From Roseiarcus sp963737365 (GTDB lineage: Bacteria; Pseudomonadota; Alphaproteobacteria; Rhizobiales; Beijerinckiaceae): a DNA stretch of 64,000 nt. Where the stretch lies: NCBI GenBank assembly GCA_963737365.1, contig CAVTSD010000007.1, positions 744,001 through 808,000 on the forward strand, written 5' to 3'. The number at the start of each line of letters is the position of its first letter. Positions within the stretch are counted from its first letter, which is position 1. Shown one piece after another: positions 27,983 to 36,492 of the stretch. A model generated the notes under the pieces. The model searched no databases. It was not told the origin of the DNA and worked only from the letters and a program-made list of their open reading frames with translations. Made by a program: the position numbers and the translations under genes.

Positions 27983-29334
27983 CAGGCGACCTCAAGGCAA
28001 GCGGGCGCCTCATTCACGAGTCCGGTACCGTCTAGGGAGATGCGGCCCGACTCGTTCGCTACGATCCAAGGCCTTCGACCGCCGCCGAGCGCCTCGGCGA
28101 CGGCAAGACCCGACTGCAACCCGTCTTCATGAAAACCGGCCCCGAAATAAGCCCCGCAGAACCAGGTGTTTCGTTGGCCCTGAAGCGACCAAAGACGCTT
28201 TTGTGCGTTCATTGCGCGCGCGTTGAAAATGGGGTGCGAGTACTCCGCCTGGTAAAGGATCGAATCGTCACGGATGGGCCTATGCGCATTTAAAGTTACA
28301 AACATCGGCTTCGCGTTCGACAACCCTTGAAGGCGGTTCATCCAGTAGCTCACAGCGAGTTTCGTGCTGTTCCCCTGATCGCTCGACAGATAATTCCAGC
28401 TAGACCACACGCGGCGTCGATGCGGCATGAGCGTTGCGTCCGAATGAAGCACGGCGCTATTCGCGCAATAGCCAAAAGCGCCGAGGAGTCGCTTCTCCTC
28501 GGATGTGGGGTCGGCCAGCATCCCGAGCGCCTGATCGGCATGTGTCGCTAAGACGACCTGATCAAAACGCCGTGCCTCACCTCCAGCCGACACGACCTCC
28601 ACGCAGTCCAAATGTCGCCGGATGGCCGAAATGGGCGTACTCGTGAGGATCTCGGGGATTGCTTTGGCGAGCCTCTCAACATAGTCGCGGCTTCCGCCTG
28701 CCAATGTTCTCCAGAGGGGGCGGTTGACCAACCGCAACAGGCCATGGTTCTCGCAGAAGAGCACGAAAGCTCGGGCAGGATATTCGCCGATCTGCGCTGC
28801 TGGCGTCGACCAGATCGCGGCGGCCATCGGGTAGAGATGATAAACGCGAAACGCTGCGCCGTATCCGAAAGCGTCGAGGTAGGCGTCGAGCGACATATCG
28901 CCCATATCACCCGCCGCATACGGCGCTTCACGGTAGAAGCGCAACAGGTCACGCAACATTCCCCAGAATCTGAAGCTCACGGCATTTTGGGGCTGCGCAA
29001 AAAGGCCAGTCAGGCCTGTGCCGGAATATTCCAGGCGGCCGTCGTCGAGCGAAACGGCGAAAGTCATATTTGTGGCTTTGGTCGCCACCCCCAGGTGATC
29101 GAGCAGCGCCGAGAAATTCGGATAGGTCGCTTCGTTGTAGACAATGAAGCCGGTGTCGACCGCCACGCCCCCAACGTCGACCGTGTTGCTATGCCCTCCT
29201 AGCCGGGATTCGGCCTCATACAAAGTGACGTGGTGCCGCTTCGACAGAAGCCAGGCTGCTGAGAGGCCCGATATCCCGCTTCCTACGACCGCGACCTCAA
29301 GATTTGACGATCCGGCAGTTTCGGCGCTCTGCAA
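27982..29334 (-). CDS. FAD-dependent NAD(P)-binding amine-oxidase-type oxidoreductase
   Basis: 450-residue flavoprotein. The N-terminal dinucleotide fold VAVVGSGISGLSAAWLLS with the downstream acidic residue (TLYEAESRLGGHSNTV) binds FAD, and the C-terminal FAD segment AYFGAGFHEDGLQSG closes the site. It belongs to the amine oxidase/phytoene-desaturase-like group that accompanies CFA-like genes and probably desaturates or oxidises a modified acyl chain. First gene of the leftward lipid operon; an ECF11-type promoter lies about 55-83 bases upstream of its start, back to back with the promoter of the sigma factor gene. Confidence 0.9.
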   Translation of the reverse strand: MQSAETAGSSNLEVAVVGSGISGLSAAWLLSKRHHVTLYEAESRLGGHSNTVDVGGVAVDTGFIVYNEATYPNFSALLDHLGVATKATNMTFAVSLDDGRLEYSGTGLTGLFAQPQNAVSFRFWGMLRDLLRFYREAPYAAGDMGDMSLDAYLDAFGYGAAFRVYHLYPMAAAIWSTPAAQIGEYPARAFVLFCENHGLLRLVNRPLWRTLAGGSRDYVERLAKAIPEILTSTPISAIRRHLDCVEVVSAGGEARRFDQVVLATHADQALGMLADPTSEEKRLLGAFGYCANSAVLHSDATLMPHRRRVWSSWNYLSSDQGNSTKLAVSYWMNRLQGLSNAKPMFVTLNAHRPIRDDSILYQAEYSHPIFNARAMNAQKRLWSLQGQRNTWFCGAYFGAGFHEDGLQSGLAVAEALGGGRRPWIVANESGRISLDGTGLVNEAPACLEVA

Positions 29335-29388
29335 AACTAACCCCCCGCGTTTGAACGCCTAGGCTCCCTGGCTCACCAGAACAAGATA

Positions 29389-29417
29389 GAATACGTGCGC
29401 CGCGGCTTTCTGGATCA
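29389..29417 (-). promoter_or_regulatory. ECF11 (RpoE)-type promoter for the lipid operon
   Basis: Minus strand TGATCC (29417-29412), 17 bases, then GTATTC (29394-29389). This matches the TGATCC/GTA pattern known for ECF11 sigma factors such as RpoE of Rhodobacter. It faces the FAD oxidoreductase, DUF1365 and CFA-like genes, leaving a leader of about 50 bases. Confidence 0.75.
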
Positions 29418-29434
29418 CCCTGCATCGATACGAA

Positions 29435-29463
29435 TGATCCAGTCAGAGCTTCATCTCGTAGAA
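29435..29463 (+). promoter_or_regulatory. ECF11 (RpoE)-type promoter for rpoE-chrR
   Basis: Plus strand TGATCC (29435-29440), 17 bases, then GTAGAA (29458-29463): the same pattern and identical spacing as the opposing promoter. It implies autoregulation of the sigma operon. The expected transcript start falls at or next to the ATG at 29469. Confidence 0.75.
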
Positions 29464-29468
29464 AGGTT

Positions 29469-30119
29469 ATGGCTCTTGCAAGGGTTCCATCTGGGGAAAA
29501 GCTTGGGAAGGCCGCTCTGCGTCCGGCGCGGATTGTTACGTTGAGACCGGCGGATCGGAACGATCGTGTTCCCTCCGAGGAGGAGTGCTGTGGGTTGCTG
29601 AGAAGTATCGCGCTCGACAGGGATCGGGCTGCTTTCGCTGAGCTGTTCGGTCATTTCGCCCCTCGGGTGAAGGGGTTCCTGATGCGCTACGGGCTTCCGG
29701 AGGTTCAGTCGGAAGATTTGGCGCAGGAAACCATGCTGACGGTCTGGCGTAAGGCTGACCAGTTCGATCCTCGGCGGGCTGGCGTCTCCACATGGATTTT
29801 CACCATCGCCCGGAACAAACGGATCGATCGCCTGCGTCGGGATCGGGGAGGCGCAACAGCGCGTTTCGGCGTCAGCGATGAGGTGGAGGAAAGCGGATCA
29901 AGCGAGGAATTGGCTATTGCAGCTGAGACAGCGGAGCAGGTCCGCACCGCTATCGCCGCCCTTCCGGACAGCCAAGCCCAGATCGTTCGCCTCGCGTTTT
30001 TCGCGGAGAAGCCGCATGCGGAGATCGCGCAGGAACTGGGTATTCCGCTCGGCACAGTGAAATCGCGAGTGCGCCTCGCGCTCGCTCGCTTACGCGGTAT
30101 GCTGGAGGGTCAGATATGA
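29469..30119 (+). CDS. rpoE: ECF sigma factor of the RpoE/ChrR (ECF11) group
   Basis: 216-residue sigma factor with region 2 (AFAELFGHFAPRVKGFL, SEDLAQETMLTVWRKADQFD, STWIFTIARNKRIDRLRR) and region 4 (IAALPDSQAQIVRLAFFAEKP split by HAEIAQELGIPLGTVKSRV). It directs RNA polymerase to singlet-oxygen or organic peroxide defence genes in related bacteria. The next gene encodes its ChrR-type anti-sigma, overlapping by four bases. The ATG at 29469 lies only six bases after the predicted -10, so the mRNA is either leaderless or translation starts inside, for example at the TTG at 29541. Confidence 0.94.
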   Translation: MALARVPSGEKLGKAALRPARIVTLRPADRNDRVPSEEECCGLLRSIALDRDRAAFAELFGHFAPRVKGFLMRYGLPEVQSEDLAQETMLTVWRKADQFDPRRAGVSTWIFTIARNKRIDRLRRDRGGATARFGVSDEVEESGSSEELAIAAETAEQVRTAIAALPDSQAQIVRLAFFAEKPHAEIAQELGIPLGTVKSRVRLALARLRGMLEGQI

Positions 30120-30772
30120 CGCTTGTGCGTCACCCAAGCGACGAGAGCCTGCTGCGTTACGCCGCTGGCTCCCTCAGCGCCGGCCCGTCGCTAGTGGTTG
30201 CCGCGCATCTCGAGTTATGTTCCGCTTGCCGAGCGCAAGTCAAAAAATTTGAAGGCGTTGGCGGCGCGTTCCTTGCAGAAATGGCGCGGGAGCCAATGCG
30301 GGCTGATGCGCTCGGGCGAGCTTTGGAAAAGCTCGATCAAACACCCTCCGCCAGGTCCCGAGGGCCGCTCTCGAGATCGCTGCGTCGTGCTGATCTCGGA
30401 ATGGCGCTTCCGGCCTCGTTGCGTGACTGCGGAATCGGCCCTTGGCGATGGCTCGGACCTGGTTTCCGATGGAGTTGGATCACCGTTCCGGGAAGTCCTG
30501 ATGCGAAAGTTATGCTTCTCCGGGGACGGCCAGGGCTGCAACTGCCTGCCCACGGGCACACCGGCGAGGAGTTCACGCTCATTCTGAAGGGTCGCCTGTT
30601 CGACGATCGTGGCGCTTACGGTCCTGGAGACTTCGACGAGGCGGACTCAAACATCGACCATCAGCCCGTCGTCGGCCCTGACTTGGAATGCATCTGTCTC
30701 GCCGCGCTCGACGGGGATACGCAACTCCATAGCCGGCTTGGCCGATGGCTGCGTCCGCTTGTCGGGTTCTGA
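30116..30772 (+). CDS. chrR: ChrR-type zinc-dependent anti-sigma factor
   Basis: 218 residues. The N-terminal anti-sigma domain holds the zinc ligands His6, His31, Cys35 and Cys38 (HLELCSAC), the same numbering as in Rhodobacter sphaeroides ChrR. The C-terminal cupin-like domain carries His146, His148, Glu152 and His182 (LPAHGHTGEEF), again with the spacing of ChrR. In that system the protein holds RpoE inactive until singlet oxygen triggers its degradation. ATGA overlap with rpoE. All key residues are present, so a functional switch is expected. Confidence 0.95.
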   Translation: MTLVRHPSDESLLRYAAGSLSAGPSLVVAAHLELCSACRAQVKKFEGVGGAFLAEMAREPMRADALGRALEKLDQTPSARSRGPLSRSLRRADLGMALPASLRDCGIGPWRWLGPGFRWSWITVPGSPDAKVMLLRGRPGLQLPAHGHTGEEFTLILKGRLFDDRGAYGPGDFDEADSNIDHQPVVGPDLECICLAALDGDTQLHSRLGRWLRPLVGF

Positions 30773-30806
30773 ACCGCCGCCGCATGCTTACCTCTGAAGG
30801 TTGGCT

Positions 30807-31631
30807 ATGGATTTTGCTCTCGAAGCGCTGATCGTTGCGGTCGGCCTGTCGGTCGCGATGGGCGTCGCTTGGCTGGTCGCGGAGCGAACGGGACGCTCGG
30901 GGTGGATCGACGCGATCTGGACTTTTGCGACTGGTCTCGCAGGAATTGCCCTCGCGCTGTTGCAGGCCTCGCCCGCAGCCTCACGGCCGCTTCTCGTCGC
31001 TAGCCTCGCGGGATTGTGGTCGTTTCGCCTCGGCTCTCATATTGTGAGGCGCACAGCGCGGGGCGGCGACGACCCGCGCTACCGCCAGTTGCGGGTCGAA
31101 TGGGGCGACAGGGCGAGCACGCAGCTTTTTTGGTTTCTTCAAGTGCAGGCGGCGGCGGGTTTCGTTCTCGCTCTGTCGATAGCCGCCGCCGCCCATCGCC
31201 CCGAGATCCGGCTGGACATTCGCGATGCGCTCGGCGTCGCGCTTTTTTTGGTTGCCGCCTTTGGCGAAAGGACCGCGGATCGGCAATTGGCGCGGTTTGG
31301 AGTAGACCCTAAGAATCACTCCAAGATCTGCGATGTGGGGCTCTGGGGCTATTCTCGTCATCCGAACTATTTTTTCGAATGGCTCGTCTGGATCTCCTTC
31401 GCCATTATCGCCATTGCGCCGGTCGGGGATTATCCTTGGGGCTGGTTCGGCCTCGCGGCGCCTGCCCTCATGTACGTACTGCTGGTCCACGTGTCGGGTA
31501 TCCCGCCACTGGAAGCCCACATGCTTCGATCGCGGGGCGAAGCATTCCGCCTCTACCAGGCGCGGGTGAATGCGTTCTGGCCCGGGCCGCCACGGTCCAC
31601 AGCCGAAATCCTCCGGTCAGGAGCCGCCTGA
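30807..31631 (+). CDS. DUF1295 (steroid 5-alpha-reductase-like) membrane protein
   Basis: 274-residue integral membrane protein with about six hydrophobic segments. It matches the DUF1295/steroid reductase-like family: SGWIDAIWTFATG near residue 35, WSFRLGSHIVRR, and the C-terminal signature GLWGYSRHPNYFFEWLVW and the end LRSRGEAFRLYQARVNAFWP. This fold includes NADPH-dependent reductases and isoprenylcysteine methyltransferases. ATG 30807 follows an AAGG motif; a TTG two codons earlier is also open. Placed 34 bases after chrR, it is probably part of the RpoE regulon and acts on membrane lipids. Confidence 0.9.
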   Translation: MDFALEALIVAVGLSVAMGVAWLVAERTGRSGWIDAIWTFATGLAGIALALLQASPAASRPLLVASLAGLWSFRLGSHIVRRTARGGDDPRYRQLRVEWGDRASTQLFWFLQVQAAAGFVLALSIAAAAHRPEIRLDIRDALGVALFLVAAFGERTADRQLARFGVDPKNHSKICDVGLWGYSRHPNYFFEWLVWISFAIIAIAPVGDYPWGWFGLAAPALMYVLLVHVSGIPPLEAHMLRSRGEAFRLYQARVNAFWPGPPRSTAEILRSGAA

Positions 31632-31758
31632 TGAGGCTCGTCGCCTCGGCGACGCGAACGGTCGAACGCGTGACGCTCCGGGCGAATGGAGAGGAACGGG
31701 GGTTCAGCCATTACCGCTCGCGTCCGACTTGACGGGCTTCGGCGACTTTGCGCGGCGT

Positions 31759-32295
31759 ATGTGGCGCCCCGTCGCCGCCTACGCAGCGAACTCTGATCCA
31801 CGCGTCGCAAGCTGCAACACAATCGCGCTTCTCGTCGCTTCGAACCAGCCCTTATATCCGCTCGACGTCTATTTCGCGGTGAGCCCGCATATCGCGCCCA
31901 CCTTCCTGACGTTTCTTTCCACTCCGTTCTTCCTAGCAATCCCTGCGATCTCGCGGCGATCCCCTTTGTGGGGTCGTGCGCTTCTACCCCTGACCGGCCT
32001 TGCCAATGTGATCGTCAGCGCGAAAGCATTCGGCGCGGCCTCCGGAGTGGCGATGTTCATCGTCCCGTGCGCACTGATCGCCGCGGCCTTTTTCCGCCCG
32101 TCTGAAAGGATCTATGCGCTCGCGTTGCTTGCACTGGCTCTGGCGATCTTCCTTGGAATCGACAGTGCGGTCTTCGCCCCTCTCCACGCCTACTCGCAGA
32201 CCGAATATGCCGCTTTCGTTCGTTTGAACGCCCTGAGCGCCAGCGCTCTCGTGACTTTCGTGGGCCTTATGCTCTCAGGCCTGGTGAACGACTGA
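31759..32295 (+). CDS. Hypothetical multi-pass membrane protein
   Basis: 178 residues with about five hydrophobic segments (PTFLTFLSTPFFLAIPAI, LLPLTGLANVIVSAKAFG, GVAMFIVPCALIAAAFF, IYALALLALALAIFLGI, LVTFVGLMLSGLVND). I do not recognise the family. The ATG at 31759 is the first in-frame one before the conserved-looking text; a TTG at 31729 is an alternative, and the frame is open to 31570 across the end of the DUF1295 gene. It follows the RpoE-ChrR lipid cluster on the same strand and may belong to the same transcript. Confidence 0.65.
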   Translation: MWRPVAAYAANSDPRVASCNTIALLVASNQPLYPLDVYFAVSPHIAPTFLTFLSTPFFLAIPAISRRSPLWGRALLPLTGLANVIVSAKAFGAASGVAMFIVPCALIAAAFFRPSERIYALALLALALAIFLGIDSAVFAPLHAYSQTEYAAFVRLNALSASALVTFVGLMLSGLVND

Positions 32296-32416
32296 ACAGG
32301 GCTATCTTTGTCTCGACCCGGTGAGCTGTCAGCGGCGGAACTGGATCGCGTCGACGTTGGTCCAAGACGCACTCAGCGACGTAGGAAAGAGGAACTCAAG
32401 ACGAAGAGGGTTGATT

Positions 32417-32796
32417 GTGTCGACAGACCTTCGACGCGTTTCCGCTGCACTCTGTCTCGCCTTCGCTCAAATGACCGCAGCCGAAGCAGCCAATATGGAT
32501 GGGGTGTGGTTTAGAGACGATGGTAACGCCCGAGTTAGAGTTGCGCCGTGCGGGAACAAGACTTGCGCGACGAACCTCTGGATACGCGACGAGAGCAAAG
32601 GCGAAGCTCCGGGGATCGTCTGATTATGTCGCTGAAGAGGTCTTCCGCCACCGAGTTTTCCGGAACTGCGTATGATCCAAAGCGAGGAATGACATTTTCA
32701 GTTGACGTCACGGTTGGAAACCAGGTTATGAAGACGAAAGGGTGCGTGCTCGCGCGCCTCCTGTGCAAGACGGTTGGTTGGACGGAAGTTCAATAA
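32417..32796 (+). CDS. DUF2147 secreted protein, frameshifted
   Basis: About 126 residues after adding one base. From the GTG at 32417 a signal peptide (ending near AAEAAN) leads into the DUF2147 pattern MDGVWFRDDGNARVRVAPCG and CATNLWIRDESKGEAPG. The frame then breaks in the G-run at 32611-32614; one more G would continue as DRLIMSLKRSSATEFSGTAYD and KGCVLARLLCKTVGWTEVQ, which is the conserved family C-terminus. It is much shorter in the linker than usual. Periplasmic, function unknown. Either decayed or misread in a homopolymer. Confidence 0.72.
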
Positions 32797-32865
32797 GCTT
32801 GCTGTCTTCGTAGGCGGCCTAGTTCTCGAAGGCGTCACCTTTCGGGTACGCGAAAGCAGGGAGGC

Positions 32866-34053
32866 ATGACGGCCGACCATCGCGATTTTTACGCGTCTCT
32901 TCCTGTCTACAACGACTTCGCCGAAGTAGTGCGGGCCGAGAGTTTCTCGCCTCTGCCGGACGATTGGTCTGTCGGGTTCACCGATGTGACCGGCTCGACC
33001 GCGGCGGTCGCGGCAGGGCGCTATAAGGCTGTCAACATGGTTGGCGCGGGCGCGATCGCCGCCGTCGCCAATACCCTCGGAAGACGGCCCTTTCCGTTTA
33101 TCTTTGGAGGAGACGGCGTGAGCTTGGCCGTTTCGAGCGCGGACGCGCCCGCAACGTCGGACGCGCTCGCGGCCATGGCGTCCTTCGCTCGCGCTGAGTT
33201 CAGACTTGATTTGCGCGTGGCGATGATTCCGATCAGCGAGATCCGCGCCTCTGGCCACGACGTTCGCGTTGCGCGCTTCGCGGCCTCTGAGCACTGCGTC
33301 TATGCGATGTTCTCGGGCGGCGGCCTAACCTGGTTCGAGACGCAGGCGAAGAACGGCCGATATGCTCTTCCTCCTGCTCCAGCCGATGCTCGACCGGACC
33401 TTTCGGGCCTGTCGTGCCGATGGGGCGTTGCGCCCGCCCGCAATGGAATTGTGCTGTCCGTCATCATCGCACCGCGCGCCAACGACCCGCGCTTCGGTCA
33501 CCTGGTTGGGGAGATCGTGAAAATGGCGCTTGAAGGCACTGCATCCGAACGCCCGGTAACGGCGGACGCGCTAGCTATAGCGACGCCGCTGAAAGCAATT
33601 GACCTTGAAGCGACCGCGCTCAGAGCGACAGGCGCATCTCGCCTCTCAGCGCTCGCCAAGGCGGCTGCCAGCTACACGTTGGGCGTCACATTTCACAAGT
33701 TCAAACTAAAGGCAGGAGCGTTCGATGCTCGGGCCTTCGCCGCAGACGTTTCCGCCAACGCGGATTTTAGAAAGTTCGACGATGGGCTGCGCATGACCCT
33801 CGATTGCTCATCTGTGTTCGCCGATAATCTTGAAGCAAAGCTAACCGCGGCGGACGAGTTCGCTTATTGGGGCGTCTTCCGACAGAAGTCGGCGCAGATC
33901 ACCTGCTTCGTTCCCTCCATCACGGACAGAGACCACGTCCATTTCGTCGATGGCGCTGAGGGCGGCTATACTCTGGCCGCTAAGGCGCTAAAGTCGAGAA
34001 TGGCGCTCGACGGGGCGCCCATCGCCGGCGCCTCGCGCAACGGGACAAGTTGA
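32866..34053 (+). CDS. DUF3095 family protein
   Basis: 395 residues, DUF3095 (PF11294). Visible family text: HRDFYASLPVYNDFAEV, LPDDWSVGFTDVTGSTAAV, GRYKAVNMVGAGAIAAVAN and FPFIFGGDGVSLAV, then a central cyclase-like fold and the C-terminal LRMTLDCSS with FAYWGVFRQKSAQITCFVPS. DVTGST and the GGDG motif recall nucleotidyl cyclase domains, so a nucleotide-signalling role has been suspected, but none is established. A GGGAGG ribosome site precedes the ATG. It stands alone upstream of the urease-accessory relics. Confidence 0.9.
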   Translation: MTADHRDFYASLPVYNDFAEVVRAESFSPLPDDWSVGFTDVTGSTAAVAAGRYKAVNMVGAGAIAAVANTLGRRPFPFIFGGDGVSLAVSSADAPATSDALAAMASFARAEFRLDLRVAMIPISEIRASGHDVRVARFAASEHCVYAMFSGGGLTWFETQAKNGRYALPPAPADARPDLSGLSCRWGVAPARNGIVLSVIIAPRANDPRFGHLVGEIVKMALEGTASERPVTADALAIATPLKAIDLEATALRATGASRLSALAKAAASYTLGVTFHKFKLKAGAFDARAFAADVSANADFRKFDDGLRMTLDCSSVFADNLEAKLTAADEFAYWGVFRQKSAQITCFVPSITDRDHVHFVDGAEGGYTLAAKALKSRMALDGAPIAGASRNGTS

Positions 34054-34108
34054 ACGCTGCGCCTCTCGCGGCTCTCCATTCAGTCTGGTCGCTCCGGTTT
34101 GGGTTTCC

Positions 34109-34378
34109 TTGGCGGCTCGCCGTTTCGTGGCGGAAAACCCCCTTTTTTGGAGTTGGATTTCCCTAGCGTTCGTCATCGACGTCAGCGGGGGAGACGGCAT
34201 CCCGCGCAAGGGCGGCCCTGGGGTGGCGCCTCACTTCGGCGTGGATCTCGATCTTCTGGTCCGCCAGGCGAGAGAGGTCCGTGGCGAGCGGCCCGTGCTC
34301 CTCACCAATTGCCGCAAGGGGGAAGGCCTCGAGGCGGTCATCGCTATGCTCGAGCGCGACGTCCTCTTTCGCGTGTGA
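34109..34378 (+). pseudogene. ureG: ureG remnant (urease nickel GTPase, truncated)
   Basis: The text VIDVSGGDGIPRKGGPG matches the conserved part of UreG, but the next segment jumps to VAPHFGVDLDLL; about 13 residues that carry the GTPase specificity motif (SDLLVINKTDL in intact proteins) are missing. The C-terminus (RGERPVLLTNCRKGEGLEAVI) is good. The whole N-terminal half with the P-loop is absent, and no other piece lies upstream. The product could not bind GTP normally. The fragment abuts the ureD relic, so this was once an urease-accessory operon. Confidence 0.75.
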
Positions 34379-34382
34379 CCAT

Positions 34383-35288
34383 GTGAGTCTCGACCTTTCC
34401 CATCCCCAACTGGATCTCCGCTTCGCGCGGCGCGGCGCCGTCACTGTGCTGGACCGACGCCGCTTCCGCTGGCCCTATGTGCTGACGCGGACCTTTGCGC
34501 TCGACGCGCATCCCGGTCACATGCTGACGGTCATCGTTCAGACGGGCGCTGGGGCCGTCCACGGCGGGGACGTCTCGTTCAGCATATTACCGTCGAGCAA
34601 GGCGCGGCTGCGCACCCCAGGCGCGTCATGCGTCTATCGGGCGGGGCCGGGTTCGAAAGCAGGGAGCTCGTCAGCCTTAACGTCGCTCCTGACGCTTACC
34701 TTGAACATCTTCCCGAACCGCGGATCATGTTCCCGGATGCGGCTCTCGAACAGAGGCTCGAAATTGAATGTTCGCCAGGCGGCGTCGCGCTGGTGTCCGA
34801 CGCCTTCACAATCCACGATCCGACAGCCCGTGGCCGCTGCTTTCGACGGTTGCGCACCTCGACAATTCTGCGCTGCTGCAGCGAGATCGCGCTCACCGAC
34901 CGGTCGGACATCGATAATCTTGAAATCGGCGACGACTGGGTTCGTAGCCTTCGCGTCCATCGTCCTCGCAGCGCCTGGCAGGCTTGATCATTGCACGGCG
35001 TTGGTCGATGAGCTGACCCGGACCTTCGCCGGTCTTGTGAGCCCATATGGCGCGGCGAGCCTGCTTCCAGCGAAGGCCGGCGTCGGGATTCGGCTCGCGG
35101 CGCGGGACCTCAGAAACACAAGAGCGGGCGTCGCCGCGGTCTACGCGCCACACGTTGCGCCCTCTATGGGTCTCCGCCAGGCCCTCGCCGCCAGGACAAT
35201 TGGTGACCGCCGCTTGAGGTTGAGCACCCATCCGGTTCGCGAGACGCCACTCCGTACTTTTATCACATGGGAAATTGCATTGGGATAA
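34383..35288 (+). pseudogene. ureD: ureD-like urease accessory gene with two compensating frameshifts
   Basis: From the GTG at 34383, UreD text reads LDLRFARRGAVTVLDRRRF, QTGAGAVHGGD and TPGASCVYRAG. Near 34645 the good frame moves by one base (GFESRELVSLNVAPDAYLEH, LPEPRIMFPDAALEQRLEIE), and near 34935 it moves back (GFVAFASIVLAAPGRLD, LVSPYGAASLLPAKAGVG) to the TAA at 35288. About 95 codons in between are out of frame. UreD helps load nickel into urease. No ureABC genes are present, and the neighbour ureG is clearly deleted, so a decayed accessory locus is likely, though two sequence errors would also explain ureD alone. Confidence 0.7.
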
Positions 35289-35337
35289 GTTTCGGGTCAC
35301 AGTATCTGGGTGAACTAAAACTTAAACGGGAGGAACA

Positions 35338-36381
35338 ATGAAACGCTCACGCGGAATTGCCGCGCTCGCCTTGCTTGTCGCTGCAGGCGCGGGGGGACCA
35401 ATCGGCGGCGCAAGCGCTGATCAACAGTTTGTCATCGGGGTGTCGAACACGCATATCGGCAATAGCTGGCGCGAAGAGTTCGTTTGCTCGATCAAAGCCG
35501 AGGCGCTTGCGTCGGGCCTGGTTTCGAAGGTCATTCTCGCCAATCGCGAAGCGGAGCCCTCCGAGCAAATCGCGGATCTGCGCTCGTTGATTTCGGCTGG
35601 CGTCAACGCGATCATCATCAACCCGTCGGACGAGAAGGCTTTGAACGGCGTCATCAAGGCGGCGGCTGACAAGGGGATCGTTGTCGTCGCAGCGGATCAA
35701 CCCGTCACGGCTCCGGAAGCCTATATCGTGACCGGCGATCAGGTGACCTACGCCAAGGTGGGCGCCAAGTGGCTGTTCGATCAGCTGAAAGGGAAGGGCG
35801 ACGTCTACCAGATGCGCGGTATCGACGGAGCGCCGGGCGATGGCGTGAGACAGACGGGCTTCGAGGCTGTTCTTAAGGATTACCCTGGAATCAAGGTCGT
35901 TGCGACGACCTTCATGGATTGGTCCAACGAGAAGGCCGCGCAGCAAATGTCCGCGATGCTCGCGTCGGGCAAGCATTTCGACGGCGTTTGGACCTCCGGA
36001 ATCGACTACACGGTGATCGAGGCGATCAAAGCGGCGAACAAGCCGTTTGTGCCGTTCGTGGGCGCAGACAACAACGGCTTCATCAAGCAACTGATCGACT
36101 ACAAGAAGGATGGACTCGCCGGCGTCGCCGTCAGCAATTCACCGGCGATCGGCGCCGCCGGGCTCGTCGTTGCGCTCGATGTCCTGCAGAAGAAGCATCG
36201 CGATAAGGTTACGACTGTACCCACGGCCTGGTACGACAACACGACTGACGAAAACGTGGAGAAGCTGAAAGCGCTCTACGACCCGAACGTCGCACCGACA
36301 GATCCGATTTACGGCCCCGAGAAGGACTACGGTCACTTCACGGCGGCGCAGGAAAAGGCTTGCAAAGGCCCAGGCGAATAG
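35338..36381 (+). CDS. Periplasmic sugar-binding protein (transporter D)
   Basis: 347 residues, RbsB-like. Strong ribosome site (GGGAGGAA) before the ATG. The signal peptide ends near residue 27 (GGASA/DQQ). The ligand-binding domains show IGVSNTHIGNSWREEFVCS, SAGVNAIIINPSDEKALNGV, GVRQTGFEAVLKDYPGIKVV and GVAVSNSPAIGAAGLVVALD. A Cys pair (residues near 50 and 343) might form a disulphide. It is unlike the binding proteins of transporters A-C. It feeds the ATPase-permease fusion 111 bases downstream. Confidence 0.93.
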   Translation: MKRSRGIAALALLVAAGAGGPIGGASADQQFVIGVSNTHIGNSWREEFVCSIKAEALASGLVSKVILANREAEPSEQIADLRSLISAGVNAIIINPSDEKALNGVIKAAADKGIVVVAADQPVTAPEAYIVTGDQVTYAKVGAKWLFDQLKGKGDVYQMRGIDGAPGDGVRQTGFEAVLKDYPGIKVVATTFMDWSNEKAAQQMSAMLASGKHFDGVWTSGIDYTVIEAIKAANKPFVPFVGADNNGFIKQLIDYKKDGLAGVAVSNSPAIGAAGLVVALDVLQKKHRDKVTTVPTAWYDNTTDENVEKLKALYDPNVAPTDPIYGPEKDYGHFTAAQEKACKGPGE

Positions 36382-36492
36382 CAGCCGCGGGCGCCGGCGG
36401 TCGTTCCTGTCCGGCGGCGCTCTGCCTATGAATTGGGTTTCATTCGTCAGGTCATGCTCGTCGATATACAGGCAGATGCGGGCTCGCTCAAG

